A stretch of DNA of 37,566 bases from Pedosphaera sp. (lineage in GTDB: Bacteria > Verrucomicrobiota > Verrucomicrobiia > Limisphaerales > AAA164-E04), in NCBI GenBank assembly GCA_002686885.1, contig NYYT01000034.1:16872-54437 (forward strand), in the 5' to 3' direction. Position 1 is the stretch's first letter. Every line of letters starts with the position of its first letter. The notes under the pieces are model-generated. The model did no database searches. It saw nothing but the letters and a program-made list of their open reading frames with translations, and was not told where the DNA came from. A program made the position numbers and the translations under genes. Positions 8,358-17,969 of this stretch are shown here, one piece after another.

Positions 8358-9584
8358 ATGAGAAACCTTTTTCCATGGCAACTAGGCTGGACGCCTCTTC
8401 TACTCCTGAACCTCTTTCCCAACCTGAGTCAGGCTGAGCCTCAATACGAGGCTCAACTGATATTTCCTTTGGAATCCTGGCACAATCATGGCTCTTGCAT
8501 TGTTCAAACCCAGGAGGGAGACCTTCTGGCTTGTTGGTTCCATGGTTCAGGGGAAAGAAAGTCGGATGATGTCATGATTCTGGGTGCTCGCAAACGCAAG
8601 GGAGACTCTTCATGGAGCCAGCCATTTTTGATGGCCGATACCCCTGAGTTCCCCGACACCAACTGTTGCATGATCATCGATCCAAATAACCGCCTTTGGC
8701 TTCTCTGGCCCACCATCCAGGCCAACCTGTGGGAATCGGCACTGATGAAATATCAGATCAGTGAAAATTATCATGGAGATGGGCCGCCGGTCTGGAATCA
8801 GGAAAAGGTCCTGCACATCAAACCGGGTGATTCCTTTCCTGACGAAGTCAGGGAGAAAACGGCGGCCTACCTGAGCCATCAACAGCTCACGCCAGACATG
8901 ATCCAGTGGGCCCATGACAACTTCCAACAGGCCGATGACAAACTCACCCGGCGCCTGGGATGGTTTACAAGGGCACACCCTAAAATTCTCGATCAGCAGC
9001 GTATGCTGGTTGGGCTCTATTCGGATGGTTTTTCCTTTTCCATGGTGGCCATCACAGACGACTGGGGGGATTCCTGGACCTTCAGCGAACCCATTATTGG
9101 AGGAGGGAGCATCCAACCCAGCTTTGCCCAGAAGTCGAACGGTCATTTGGTCACTTACATGAGGGATAATGGCCCCCCACCTCACCGGGTATTGGTCTCC
9201 GAATCGCCCGACCGTGGAGAAACCTGGTCCAAAGTCCACGATCACCCACAACTCTTCAACCCCGGAGCCGGCCTCGAGCTGATCAACCTGAAAGACGGTC
9301 GATTTTTGGCCATTTACAATGACACCGAGGATGGTCGCCACCAACTGGCGGTTTCCATTTCTGAGGATGAAGGAGCTTCTTATCGGTGGACTCGGCATCT
9401 TGAAAAGCGTCCCAAAGGTAAAGGTTCTTTTCACTACCCTTCCATCATCCAGAGTGAGAATGGCATGCTCCACGCGACTTACAGCTATTTCATCCCTGGA
9501 GGACTCGAGGAAGAAGAAGGTAAATCCATCAAATATGCTCGGTTCAACATCGAGTGGATCACCCAAGGGGACTCCAACCCGTGA
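8358..9584 (+). CDS. Secreted BNR/Asp-box sialidase-like protein
   Basis: 408 residues with a signal peptide (hydrophobic LGWTPLLLLNLFPNLSQA, cleavage after SQA). The body is a six-bladed BNR/sialidase-type propeller: the opening NHGSCIVQTQEGDLLACWFHGSGERKS-type strand is split by the first blade, and three Asp-box-like repeats follow (TDDWGDSWTF, SPDRGETWSK, SEDEGASYRW). This arrangement is the BNR_2 group common in PVC bacteria, annotated as exo-alpha-sialidase. True sialidase activity is not proven, because I do not see a clear F/YRIP motif; other glycan substrates are equally possible. It acts outside the cytoplasm. It is followed 65 bases later on the same strand by the giant CotH-domain protein, and the two may be co-expressed. 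Confidence 0.85.
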   Translation: MRNLFPWQLGWTPLLLLNLFPNLSQAEPQYEAQLIFPLESWHNHGSCIVQTQEGDLLACWFHGSGERKSDDVMILGARKRKGDSSWSQPFLMADTPEFPDTNCCMIIDPNNRLWLLWPTIQANLWESALMKYQISENYHGDGPPVWNQEKVLHIKPGDSFPDEVREKTAAYLSHQQLTPDMIQWAHDNFQQADDKLTRRLGWFTRAHPKILDQQRMLVGLYSDGFSFSMVAITDDWGDSWTFSEPIIGGGSIQPSFAQKSNGHLVTYMRDNGPPPHRVLVSESPDRGETWSKVHDHPQLFNPGAGLELINLKDGRFLAIYNDTEDGRHQLAVSISEDEGASYRWTRHLEKRPKGKGSFHYPSIIQSENGMLHATYSYFIPGGLEEEEGKSIKYARFNIEWITQGDSNP

Positions 9585-9649
9585 GTCCAGAATGGATGTG
9601 AGAGTTCTCATCATGAGATAGATTGGCACGCACCCTGCTCACCCTTTTC

Positions 9650-12600
9650 ATGCATCGTTTTCTTCGTTATGGGTTGGCGGCCTGTTCTTTTATGGGCGGC
9701 ACCTTCCATCATGAACTACTGGCAGACACCCTACAAATCAACGAATGGTCGACGACCCGCGACGGCTCACTGAGAGACGAGGATGGGGAAGCGACCGACT
9801 GGATTGAACTGTGGAATTACGGCCCTGAGGATATCTCGCTGGAGCGTTATCATCTAAGTGACGAGCTGGAAGCACCTGACAGGTGGACCTTTCCACAGCT
9901 CACGCTCAAGGCAGGGGCCTATCTCGTGGTAATGGCTTCAGGTAAAGATCGGCGCGATCCATCGCAGAACTTACATACCAATTTCCAATTGAACCAAAGG
10001 AGCGAGGCCATCCTGCTAAGTCGACCCGGACAAACCGGCCTCTTCGTAGTCTCTGTAATCGATGGATATCCCGACCAGAGAGACGGGTATTCTTATGGAC
10101 GGATCACCAACGCGGTTACGGAATCTTTTGGGTTTTTCCCATCACCGAGCCCTGGGGAGGCCAACCCATTGAGCTACCTGGAAGGCTTCGTGGCCGACAC
10201 CCGATTCAGCGTAGATCGTGGCTTTTATCGGGAAGCTTTTGTTTGCACCGTGACCACCCAAACCCCGGGAGCGACCCTTGTTTACACCACTGACGGCACC
10301 TTACCTGGCGCCCGAAACGGTGTTGCCTTTCAAGCTGCAAGTCCCGAGAGCGCCCCAGAACTGAAGCTGGAGATTGGAACCACGACGACGCTGAGGGTGA
10401 TGGCCATGAAGGAAAACATGGAACCCTCCAACATCGATACCCAAACCTATGTTTTCCCTGATGACATCCTGGCTCAAGATGGCGAGGGGGCACCTTATGC
10501 CCAAAGCATGCGATGGGGACATGCCGGACCCGACTGGGCCATGGACCCCAAAATCACACAGCATGCCGACCCGGAGATTCGCCCGGAGATCACTGATTTC
10601 TACCGACTCCCCTCCCTTTCCATCGTGATGGATTTTGAGGACATGTTTGGCAATGGGGGTATCTACATTGCCGGGCAAAGTGTCGAAAAACCTATTTCCA
10701 TGGAATGGATCAATCCCCATACCGATGTGAATCTTCCCAATGAAGTTCCTGGTTTCCAGACCGATGGAACGGTCCAGATTGTGGGAGGCAGCAGTCCAAA
10801 CCGCTGGAAATCGGACAAACTGTCCATGCGACTGAAATTCGATCGCGATCTGAAATACCCTATATTTGGAGAGGAGGCTGCGACGCGCTTTGACACCTTG
10901 GTCGTCGATGCGCGACTCAACAATGTGTGGCATTACGGGGGAGGATCCCAACCGGTGGCCCAGCGCGATCGCGCCCAGTACGTCAGGGATCTGTATGCCG
11001 CAAATCTCCACAATGCCATGGGAGGTCTATCCCCTCATGGGGCTCATGCTCATGTGTTTATCAATGGGATTTATTGGGGCATTCATACCCTTCACGAGCG
11101 CCCAGATGACAACTTTGCTGCCAGTTACTTCGGGGGAGAAAATGAAGAATACGACGTCATTAAGCATCGCACTTCAACTGTCGTGCAGGGGTCCAACCGA
11201 TCCTACCTCGCCTTGATGCGCCTGGCTGATCAAGATCTCACCCAAGCCGATCATTGGGCTTCCATGCAATCGCTACTGGAGATCGATGACTTCATTGATT
11301 ACATGCTGATGAACTACTACATCGGTAATGGTGATTGGGCTCACCATAATTGGTATGCCAGCTATCGCCGCGACGATCCAAATGGTAGGTGGCGATACCA
11401 CAGCTGGGATGCCGAAAAAGGGCTTCAGAGTGTTCAAGACAACGTCACACGTAAAGATAACAGCGGTGGCCCGACCCATCTCCATCATCGTTTGATTCAA
11501 AACCCCTCCTATCGCATGCGCTTTGCCGATCGCGCCTATGAACACCTGAGGCGAGGCACGCTCACCCCAGAAATGGCAGAAAGTATCTACCGGACGACCA
11601 GTGACCCCATTGAGTGGCCCATCCGTTTGGAATCTGCGCGATGGGGAGACAACCAACGGGCGCAGCCCTACGATCGTTTGGACTGGGTGGAAATCCGTGA
11701 TTCTTTATTTGGCGAATCACAGAATCGCTCCTTGCCAACCTTTGATTATTTTTCCCGCCGCAGTGAGATTGTTCTCAACCAGTTCCGATCAAGGAATTGG
11801 ATCCCATCGATCGATCCTCCCACCTTCAGCCAACAGGGAGGCCCACTGGCATCGACAAGCTCCTTGACCATGCAGTCAGGCGGAGGGACCATCTTCTACA
11901 CACTGGATGGCACCGACCCCATGGGGCAGCAACCCGTAGTCCTTTCTCGGCAAATCAAGACACTGGTCTCAGAATCGGCTACCAAAAAAGCCTACATGCC
12001 CGAAAACAACACTCTGGACGGCTCTTGGTTTGAGGTAGGTTTCAACGATGCTGATTGGCCTTCCGGTCAGGCAGGCGCGGGGTATGAAAATGGATCTGGC
12101 TACGATGATTTCATCGCTCCCTCCTTGAACTTCTCAGAGGCTGTCTCCAGCCAAAACGCAGAAACCATTTACATGCGAACTCATTTCACGCTGGAAGAGG
12201 TTCCCTCCTTTGATCAGCTTACGTTGGAGGTGCGCTATGACGATGGCTTCATTGCTTATTTAAACGGAAAAGAGGTCGCCAGGTCGAATGCTCCGGGAAA
12301 CAGGGGTACGCCTGCCGCATGGAACGCCTCCGCTTCTGCCAGCCACAATGACACCCAGGCTGCGGTTTTCGAAGCCGTGGACATCACTGCTGAAGGCCTG
12401 AATGTATTGCGCCCGGGAGACAATGTACTGGCCATTCATGGACTAAATGTCTCCAATTCGAGCAGTGATTTTCTCATTTGGCCACGCCTGACCGCTTCCA
12501 CCACACTCACTGAAGAACCCACCGGTCAGGATCAGGCAGTTTTCCGTTACGAAAACCCCATCCTGCTGCAGGCTTCCGCCCGCCTCAAGGCGCGCTCTTT

Positions 12601-14416
12601 TGATGGGGTCCAATGGTCTCCCCTGAATCAGGCCCAATTCTTGATCAATGCCGTTCCAGCCACTGCTCAAAACCTGTTATTGACACAGATTCATTACCAC
12701 CCAGCGGCACCCTCGGGTGAAGAGATGGCGCTCGGTTTTGACCAACGAAGTGACTTTGAGTTCCTTCAAATCAAGAATGTCAGCCAGAAACCGGTCGATC
12801 TTCGAGAGGTCGCCTTTACCGATGGCATTACCTTCCATTTCCAGGACGACAGCTTCCTTCACGAGTTACCTGCGGGCGCCAAATGCGTGGTGGTGGCCGA
12901 TCCGGATGCCTTTCGCTTTCGGTTCGGTTCTCAGGAAACGATTGCGGGGATGTTTCAGCAACAGACCAACCTTTCCAATGCGGGCGAACGACTGCAGGCG
13001 ACCGGGTCTGGTGGAAACCCGCTTTGGGACCTCACCTATGACGATCAGGAACCCTGGCCAACACTAGCAGATGGCCAAGGGTATTATTTGTCCCGCTTGT
13101 CTCCGACCCTCTTTCCCGATGCAAACAGTTCATCGGCATGGGAAGCCGTTCAGGCTGCTACAGATCGGACGCTTCCCCCGCCCCCTTCCATTTCACTCCT
13201 TCTACCGGATGAACAGACATCGGTTGCCCAAGGTCAAAATGTCAACATCTCGGCCAATATTGCCTCATCCCAGAACATCCCCATGGCCCGACTGGAGTGC
13301 TTGATTGATGGTGTGTCCATTGGCGAACTGTTGGGTCCGCCCTATCTCTGGAATTGGAAACCAGAACAATCGGGTGCACACCTCCTGCAAATCCAGGGTT
13401 GGGATGTTTACGGGCAATATGGGGTCTCTGAAGAGGTGCGCCTCATCGTCATCCCTCACACCGGCCCGTCCAGTGCACGCATCGCCTGGGTCAGCTTTCA
13501 CACCGATGAAACCACCGCATCGAATGCTGCGAGAGCGGCAGGAATGACCGAAGCGCCAGATGCCCTCTACACCCGGTTGCTCACCAGGGATGGGCACGAA
13601 GTCTACCGCATTGCAACTACCTCCACTCCCGATAAAGCCTTACTCGAATCGTATGATTTAGTCATCGTGAGTCGTTCTGTTGCCAGCGGAGACTACGCCT
13701 CAGATGCCCAAGGGATGACGTGGCACGGCCTCGAGACTCCCGTGATGATTCTGGGGGGTTATGTCACGCGAAGCAATCGACTCGGCTTCACGCAGGGCAC
13801 CACCATGATCGACGCGGCCAGCCCCATATACCTGAAGGCCAAAGATCCCTCTCATCCCGTTTTCGAGGGAATCCCATTGGATGCCGAGCATGTCATGGCG
13901 CAACTTTATGCAGAACCTGTTACCTGGAACGGCATCTTACAGAGAGGTATTTCCGTCAACCAGAACCCCCTTTCCGGGGGCGGCAAAATCATTGCGACCC
14001 ACGCAACGCACTCTGACAACGCCTATGGAGGAATCGTGATCGCCGAATGGGAGCCAGGCGCCACGATAAGCCATGCGGCTGAACCGATATTGGCGGAGAA
14101 GAGAATGCTTTTCCTGACCGGAAGCCGTGAGGCATCGGGGTTCACCTCCGAAACGGCCGGTCTATTTGACCTCACCGAAGAGGGTGGGCACATGTTTCTC
14201 AATGCCGTGCGATATCTCACTCAAACCCAGGAAACAACGTTCGATTCTTTTGTGGCCATCGAAAAGTCTGATCAAGGTTTGTGGATCTACTACACGGGGA
14301 CCTTACAAAGCGCCCCAAGTTTGCAGGGACCTTGGAGCGATGTCGTGGGAAGCCAGAACCCACATCCGCTGGGGAGTCCCATGGATCGGATGCAATTTTT
14401 CCGCTCGGTCCCCTGA
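9650..14416 (+). CDS. Giant secreted CotH / lamin-tail / chitobiase-domain protein
   Basis: 1589 residues from the ATG at 9650; an in-frame TTG at 9623 would add nine residues. Order of parts (approximate residues): signal peptide 1-26; lamin-tail domain with EATDWIELWNYG and GAYLVVMASGKDR (25-130); chitobiase C-terminal-like fold TLVYTTDGTLPG (about 205-270); CotH kinase-like domain (about 320-715) with FINGIYWGIHTLHERPDD, NGDWAHHNWY and WRYHSWDAEKGL; second chitobiase-like segment GTIFYTLDGTDP (about 745); a jelly-roll-like segment with VRYDDGFIAYLNG (790-900); second lamin tail (about 1005-1150); Ig-like domain (1180-1265); and a ThuA/Gld-like alpha-beta domain (about 1275-1525) with SARIAWVSFH. 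It ends in FFRSVP, a tail style frequent in verrucomicrobial exported proteins. CotH domains can act as protein kinases of secreted proteins. The domains are recognisable; the joint function is unknown. Confidence 0.88.
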   Translation: MHRFLRYGLAACSFMGGTFHHELLADTLQINEWSTTRDGSLRDEDGEATDWIELWNYGPEDISLERYHLSDELEAPDRWTFPQLTLKAGAYLVVMASGKDRRDPSQNLHTNFQLNQRSEAILLSRPGQTGLFVVSVIDGYPDQRDGYSYGRITNAVTESFGFFPSPSPGEANPLSYLEGFVADTRFSVDRGFYREAFVCTVTTQTPGATLVYTTDGTLPGARNGVAFQAASPESAPELKLEIGTTTTLRVMAMKENMEPSNIDTQTYVFPDDILAQDGEGAPYAQSMRWGHAGPDWAMDPKITQHADPEIRPEITDFYRLPSLSIVMDFEDMFGNGGIYIAGQSVEKPISMEWINPHTDVNLPNEVPGFQTDGTVQIVGGSSPNRWKSDKLSMRLKFDRDLKYPIFGEEAATRFDTLVVDARLNNVWHYGGGSQPVAQRDRAQYVRDLYAANLHNAMGGLSPHGAHAHVFINGIYWGIHTLHERPDDNFAASYFGGENEEYDVIKHRTSTVVQGSNRSYLALMRLADQDLTQADHWASMQSLLEIDDFIDYMLMNYYIGNGDWAHHNWYASYRRDDPNGRWRYHSWDAEKGLQSVQDNVTRKDNSGGPTHLHHRLIQNPSYRMRFADRAYEHLRRGTLTPEMAESIYRTTSDPIEWPIRLESARWGDNQRAQPYDRLDWVEIRDSLFGESQNRSLPTFDYFSRRSEIVLNQFRSRNWIPSIDPPTFSQQGGPLASTSSLTMQSGGGTIFYTLDGTDPMGQQPVVLSRQIKTLVSESATKKAYMPENNTLDGSWFEVGFNDADWPSGQAGAGYENGSGYDDFIAPSLNFSEAVSSQNAETIYMRTHFTLEEVPSFDQLTLEVRYDDGFIAYLNGKEVARSNAPGNRGTPAAWNASASASHNDTQAAVFEAVDITAEGLNVLRPGDNVLAIHGLNVSNSSSDFLIWPRLTASTTLTEEPTGQDQAVFRYENPILLQASARLKARSFDGVQWSPLNQAQFLINAVPATAQNLLLTQIHYHPAAPSGEEMALGFDQRSDFEFLQIKNVSQKPVDLREVAFTDGITFHFQDDSFLHELPAGAKCVVVADPDAFRFRFGSQETIAGMFQQQTNLSNAGERLQATGSGGNPLWDLTYDDQEPWPTLADGQGYYLSRLSPTLFPDANSSSAWEAVQAATDRTLPPPPSISLLLPDEQTSVAQGQNVNISANIASSQNIPMARLECLIDGVSIGELLGPPYLWNWKPEQSGAHLLQIQGWDVYGQYGVSEEVRLIVIPHTGPSSARIAWVSFHTDETTASNAARAAGMTEAPDALYTRLLTRDGHEVYRIATTSTPDKALLESYDLVIVSRSVASGDYASDAQGMTWHGLETPVMILGGYVTRSNRLGFTQGTTMIDAASPIYLKAKDPSHPVFEGIPLDAEHVMAQLYAEPVTWNGILQRGISVNQNPLSGGGKIIATHATHSDNAYGGIVIAEWEPGATISHAAEPILAEKRMLFLTGSREASGFTSETAGLFDLTEEGGHMFLNAVRYLTQTQETTFDSFVAIEKSDQGLWIYYTGTLQSAPSLQGPWSDVVGSQNPHPLGSPMDRMQFFRSVP

Positions 14417-14445
14417 GGAACCCCCTTTGACGTGGGTCATCCTCA

Positions 14446-15762
14446 TCAGGGTTTTGAGGCAACACCTCGCTTGGATGCGCTCGAGAGGTTGCGCGCAAGA
14501 AATAAAGCCACCACCCCCACCATGGAGCCCAAACTCACGGCAAACGGTGCACTGATGACCTTAGCTAACCAGCCAGCCAGGAAATGCCCGAAGGGGCTTA
14601 GCCCAATAAAACAGAAGGCATACACACCCATGACTCTGCCCCGCATGCCATCGGGCACAAAGCCCTGAACCATGGTGTTGGAAGTGGCAAAAAACACAAT
14701 CATACCCCATCCCGAAATCGCCAGCAAACAGCCTGCCAGCAAGGAATGGGTCGTCCAGGCGAAGCAAAAACTGGCACAAAGGAAAATTCCCAAACCCCAA
14801 TGGGAGAGCTGGAGCCGATCGCCTCTTTCGCGCAACCAGGCGAGACTGACCGAACCCGTAATCGCGCCGACTCCATTGGCTGTAAGCAACCACCCCAGAC
14901 CTTCGGCACCGACATGAAGCCTTTCCTGGACAAAAACTGGCATCAACACGAGATAGGACATGCAGAACAAGCTGGCCACCGAAACCAGGAGAAAGATGGT
15001 GCGCACCTCAGGGTGTCCCCCAATCCATTGCACAGCTTGGCGCAACAGCGGCCTTGTGTTGCTCACATTCGAGACGCTCTGCCTGACTGGCAGGCGCATG
15101 CAAAGGTAGCCCGCAATGACGGCCCCGTAGGAAAGGGCATTGATCAGGAAGCAAATCGGCAAGCTCACCCGACTCACTAATAGCCCGGCAATCGCTGGAC
15201 CGACAATGCGTGCGGCGTTGAACACGCTGGAATTGAGAGCGATGGCATTGGGAAGGTGCTCCTTGCCGACCATATCGACCACAAAGCTTTGTCGAACCGG
15301 AATGTCGATGGCATTGCTGATTCCCAGGCAAACAGCCAGGCATCCAATTTGCCAAAACGCGATGGATTCGCTGAGACTCAGAAAATAGAGAATCAAGGAA
15401 AACACCAGTGCCAAACACTGGGTCACAACAAGAAGGGTCCGTTTGTCGTATCGATCAGCCATCGAACCCCCAAGAAATGTCAGCAGGGTGACGGGAAGGG
15501 TATGCAGGAACCGAACAATCCCCAGGCTCATTGGAGAGCGAGTCAAGGAATAGACCAACCAGCCCTCGGCCACCATCTGCATCCAGGTACCGGTCAGGGA
15601 GACTAATTGAGCAAAAAAGAAGATCCGGTAATTGCGGTGCTGGAGAGAAGCAAACATGCCATCATGGACCGGTTCGCCACCTCCCTCTCCAGGAAGTCCC
15701 TTCCCAGTATCCCCCTTGAATGATGTCGGCAGCGAGTTGGGAGATTTACAGTCATCTGTCAT
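14446..15762 (-). CDS. MFS transporter, MFS_3 (EntS-like) exporter family
   Basis: 438 residues from the ATG at 15762; the frame opens at a TTG at 15804, which looks too far upstream. After a polar N-terminus of about 35 residues the protein shows the MFS_3 pattern: LQHRNYRIFFFAQLVSLTGTWMQ, EGWLVYSLTRSP, then FLGGSMADRYDKRTLL, the loop 2-3 signature, and about 10-12 hydrophobic helices up to the C-terminus. NAIDIPVRQSFVVDMVG in the first half is highly typical of this family, which includes the enterobactin exporter EntS and many drug exporters. It is an inner-membrane, proton-driven efflux pump of unknown substrate. It converges with the CotH gene (29 bases between stops) and diverges from the tRNA nucleotidyltransferase gene. 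Confidence 0.9.
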   Translation of the reverse strand: MTDDCKSPNSLPTSFKGDTGKGLPGEGGGEPVHDGMFASLQHRNYRIFFFAQLVSLTGTWMQMVAEGWLVYSLTRSPMSLGIVRFLHTLPVTLLTFLGGSMADRYDKRTLLVVTQCLALVFSLILYFLSLSESIAFWQIGCLAVCLGISNAIDIPVRQSFVVDMVGKEHLPNAIALNSSVFNAARIVGPAIAGLLVSRVSLPICFLINALSYGAVIAGYLCMRLPVRQSVSNVSNTRPLLRQAVQWIGGHPEVRTIFLLVSVASLFCMSYLVLMPVFVQERLHVGAEGLGWLLTANGVGAITGSVSLAWLRERGDRLQLSHWGLGIFLCASFCFAWTTHSLLAGCLLAISGWGMIVFFATSNTMVQGFVPDGMRGRVMGVYAFCFIGLSPFGHFLAGWLAKVISAPFAVSLGSMVGVVALFLARNLSSASKRGVASKP

Positions 15763-15859
15763 CAGGCGGAGGCCTACAGAATCAGAGGGATCCCGGACTG
15801 GCAATACTAAAGGACGATCTCGGGAGAGCGTTGCCAGTTATCTTCCCCTTTGCTAAATC

Positions 15860-17278
15860 TTGGAGGTGGCGCTCACCATCGACGACTTACCGAATCAGCT
15901 GGCGGCATTGATGGCCTCCATCAAGCAGCCAGCCAAGGCCTATTTGGTGGGTGGTTGCGTTCGAGACGCTTTGTTGGGGCATCCAGTCCATGACTACGAT
16001 ATTGAAGTCTATGGCATGCCCATGGAGAAACTCCTGAAGCATTTGCAATCCCGAGGCCGCACCGATGCCGTTGGGAAGTCCTTTGGCGTCATCAAATGGT
16101 CGCCCAAACCAGGCGAGACTTACGATATCGCACTCCCTCGAAAAGAAATCAACACCGATACCGGTCACCGGGGTTTCAGCGTGCATGCAGACCCTTTTCT
16201 CCCGCTGGAGGCGGCTTGTGAACGCAGAGACTTCACGATCAATGCCATGCTTTATTGCCCTCTGGAAAAACGACTGATTGATTTCTTTGGAGGCAAGGAA
16301 GATCTGAAGAAACGCCAGCTACGCCATACCTCTGAAGCGTTTCACGAAGATCCTTTGCGGGTCATGCGAGGCATGCAACTGGCTGGACGCTTTGGACTCT
16401 CCCCTCATCCAGAGACACTGACCCTTTGCCGTTCGATGCACTCGTCTTTTGCTTCCCTCCCGAAGGAGCGCTTGTGGGAAGAGTGGAAAAAATGGGCCAC
16501 CCAATCCACTCATCCTTCCATGGGCCTTTGCTTTCTAAGAGAGGCAGGGTGGTTATCTCATTACACCTCGTTGAATCAGATGATTGGGATTCCACAAGAC
16601 CCGCATTGGCACCCTGAGGGGGATGTGTGGGAGCACACTTTGTTGGTTTGCGATGCCATGGTTGGAGCCGAATCTTGGCAGGATGGTCTCTCATGCGAAG
16701 ATCGTCTGGCGATCATGATGGCCTGTCTCCTCCACGACACAGGAAAAGTCACGACGACAAAGACGATCCTCAAAGAGGGCCTCCAGCGCATCGTCTCCCC
16801 TGGTCACGCTCAAGTAAGTTCGCGCCTCTCAGAGGTTTTTCTCGATCAAATTGGTGCACCTCTGTGGTTGACCCAAAGGGTCCGGCCGCTCGTCCAAGAA
16901 CACATGATGCACTTGCAGCAGCCTACCGAACGAGCCGTGCGCCGTTTGTCCAGACGCCTTGAGCCGGAGTCCATCAGGCACCTCTGTCACTTAATGCTTG
17001 CCGACGCCAGAGGCCGAGGTCAGGCATCTCAGGCAAACCCCACCCACGTCATGGCCTTGAAAAAAACAGCTGAGAAACTCGAAGTCACCCATGGCGCCCC
17101 AAAGCCACTTGTTCAGGGAAAGCAGCTGCTGAGCATGGGGTATCCACCGGGAAAGGAAATGGGGCGACTCCTTACCAAGGTTTATGACCAGCAAATTGAG
17201 CAAGGGTGGAGCCAAAGGCAAAGTGCTCTGACCTGGCTTTTGGAGGCCTACCCACCACCTCAAGAGGCCTCTTCTTGA
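15860..17278 (+). CDS. tRNA nucleotidyltransferase/poly(A) polymerase-family protein with HD domain
   Basis: 472 residues if the TTG at 15860 is used. The head domain has the class II nucleotidyltransferase signature: LVGGCVRD (29-36) and the metal-binding DYDIEVYG (45-52), then ERRDFTINAM and the AFHEDPLRVMRGMQLAGRFGL neck motif that specifies ATP/CTP. An HD phosphohydrolase domain follows (ACLLHDTGK, His292-Asp293). The likely function is adding or repairing the CCA end of tRNAs, with the HD domain giving phosphatase or phosphodiesterase activity as in the E. coli enzyme. The start is unclear: a stop (TAA, 15854-15856) bounds the frame, a GGAGG lies at 15862-15866, and the candidates are TTG 15860, GTG 15866 and ATG 15911. 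The last would still keep the GG and RD residues. Confidence 0.9.
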   Translation: MEVALTIDDLPNQLAALMASIKQPAKAYLVGGCVRDALLGHPVHDYDIEVYGMPMEKLLKHLQSRGRTDAVGKSFGVIKWSPKPGETYDIALPRKEINTDTGHRGFSVHADPFLPLEAACERRDFTINAMLYCPLEKRLIDFFGGKEDLKKRQLRHTSEAFHEDPLRVMRGMQLAGRFGLSPHPETLTLCRSMHSSFASLPKERLWEEWKKWATQSTHPSMGLCFLREAGWLSHYTSLNQMIGIPQDPHWHPEGDVWEHTLLVCDAMVGAESWQDGLSCEDRLAIMMACLLHDTGKVTTTKTILKEGLQRIVSPGHAQVSSRLSEVFLDQIGAPLWLTQRVRPLVQEHMMHLQQPTERAVRRLSRRLEPESIRHLCHLMLADARGRGQASQANPTHVMALKKTAEKLEVTHGAPKPLVQGKQLLSMGYPPGKEMGRLLTKVYDQQIEQGWSQRQSALTWLLEAYPPPQEASS

Positions 17279-17293
17279 ATCTGACCACCGTTT

Positions 17294-17881
17294 TCAGTCA
17301 AAAAGTTTCAACATTTCCTCGCGAGTCTTTTCGATACGATCGATGTCCAGAGGCTGTTGCATGGGGGTAAACAGGACGGCATTCAACAAGTCGTAAATGC
17401 CTTTGGCCAATGGCCATGGCAGTCGCAGTCCATCCGGAGGGGTTGAGCCTTTGAGGTTGGATACGCCTGCATCGGCACCATGGCTCAATAAATCCTCAAC
17501 AATCTCAGGGTGACACAGAAACGCAGCAGAATGGAGTGCCGTATCGCCATCCTTGTTCTGAGCATTTAAATCAGCCCCCGCTTCCATCAGAAGATGCGCC
17601 ACTTCAGCGTGGCCGAATGCGGCTGCCATCATCAGCGCCGTACTTTGATTCCCTTGTGGGTTAGGATCTCTCTGCTCCAGATCCGTTCCTGAGGCAATGT
17701 GTCGCTTAATTTCAAGAACGTTATTCGAAAGGGCAGCCATCAGGAATTCCACCGTCGGCGGTCCCAGATCGGGTGATGGGGAGCCTTCGTCTCCCCCATT
17801 TTCCTTTGAGGCGGCATCCGAACCACATCCAGAAGCAAAGCCTAAAAGAAGGCCAAGTAAGAGGGTCGTGATAGTTCTCAT
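17294..17881 (-). CDS. Ankyrin-repeat lipoprotein
   Basis: 195 residues from the ATG at 17881; the frame runs on to 17950, but that would include the neighbouring terminator hairpin. The N-terminus MRTITTLLLGLLLGFASGC is a lipoprotein signal with lipobox ASGC and lipid-carrying Cys19, followed by a Ser/Gly/Asp-rich linker. Residues from about 45 to 165 hold about three ankyrin repeats, clearest in TALMMAAAFGHAEVAHLL, EAGADLNAQ, and TALHSAAFLCHPEIVEDLL with HGADAGVSN. It is probably anchored to the inner or outer membrane, facing the periplasm, and binds protein partners. It sits just behind the terminator of the Cys/His-repeat gene, so read-through could link their expression. Confidence 0.87.
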   Translation of the reverse strand: MRTITTLLLGLLLGFASGCGSDAASKENGGDEGSPSPDLGPPTVEFLMAALSNNVLEIKRHIASGTDLEQRDPNPQGNQSTALMMAAAFGHAEVAHLLMEAGADLNAQNKDGDTALHSAAFLCHPEIVEDLLSHGADAGVSNLKGSTPPDGLRLPWPLAKGIYDLLNAVLFTPMQQPLDIDRIEKTREEMLKLFD

Positions 17882-17915
17882 GATAATTTTATACGATTGC
17901 CAAAAGTGTTTCCTG

Positions 17916-17946
17916 ACAAAAAGAGGCCGCTCACAAGGAGCGGCCT
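17916..17946 (-). terminator. Rho-independent terminator of the Cys/His-repeat gene
   Basis: Read on the minus strand, a perfect 9-bp stem AGGCCGCTC / GAGCGGCCT (17938-17946 with 17924-17932) with a 5-base loop is followed by CTTTTT (17918-17923). It lies 23 bases after the stop of the gene that ends at 17970. Confidence 0.9.
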
Positions 17947-17969
17947 GCATAAGAGGAACTAGAAAAACC

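Noticed and set aside
8610-9629. Minus-strand open frame of 339 codons inside the sialidase gene
   Set aside because: Antisense shadow; the plus frame has a signal peptide and Asp-boxes.
17281-17310. Short inverted repeat TGAC/GTCA between the tRNA nucleotidyltransferase and ankyrin genes
   Set aside because: Only a 4-bp stem, too weak for a terminator.
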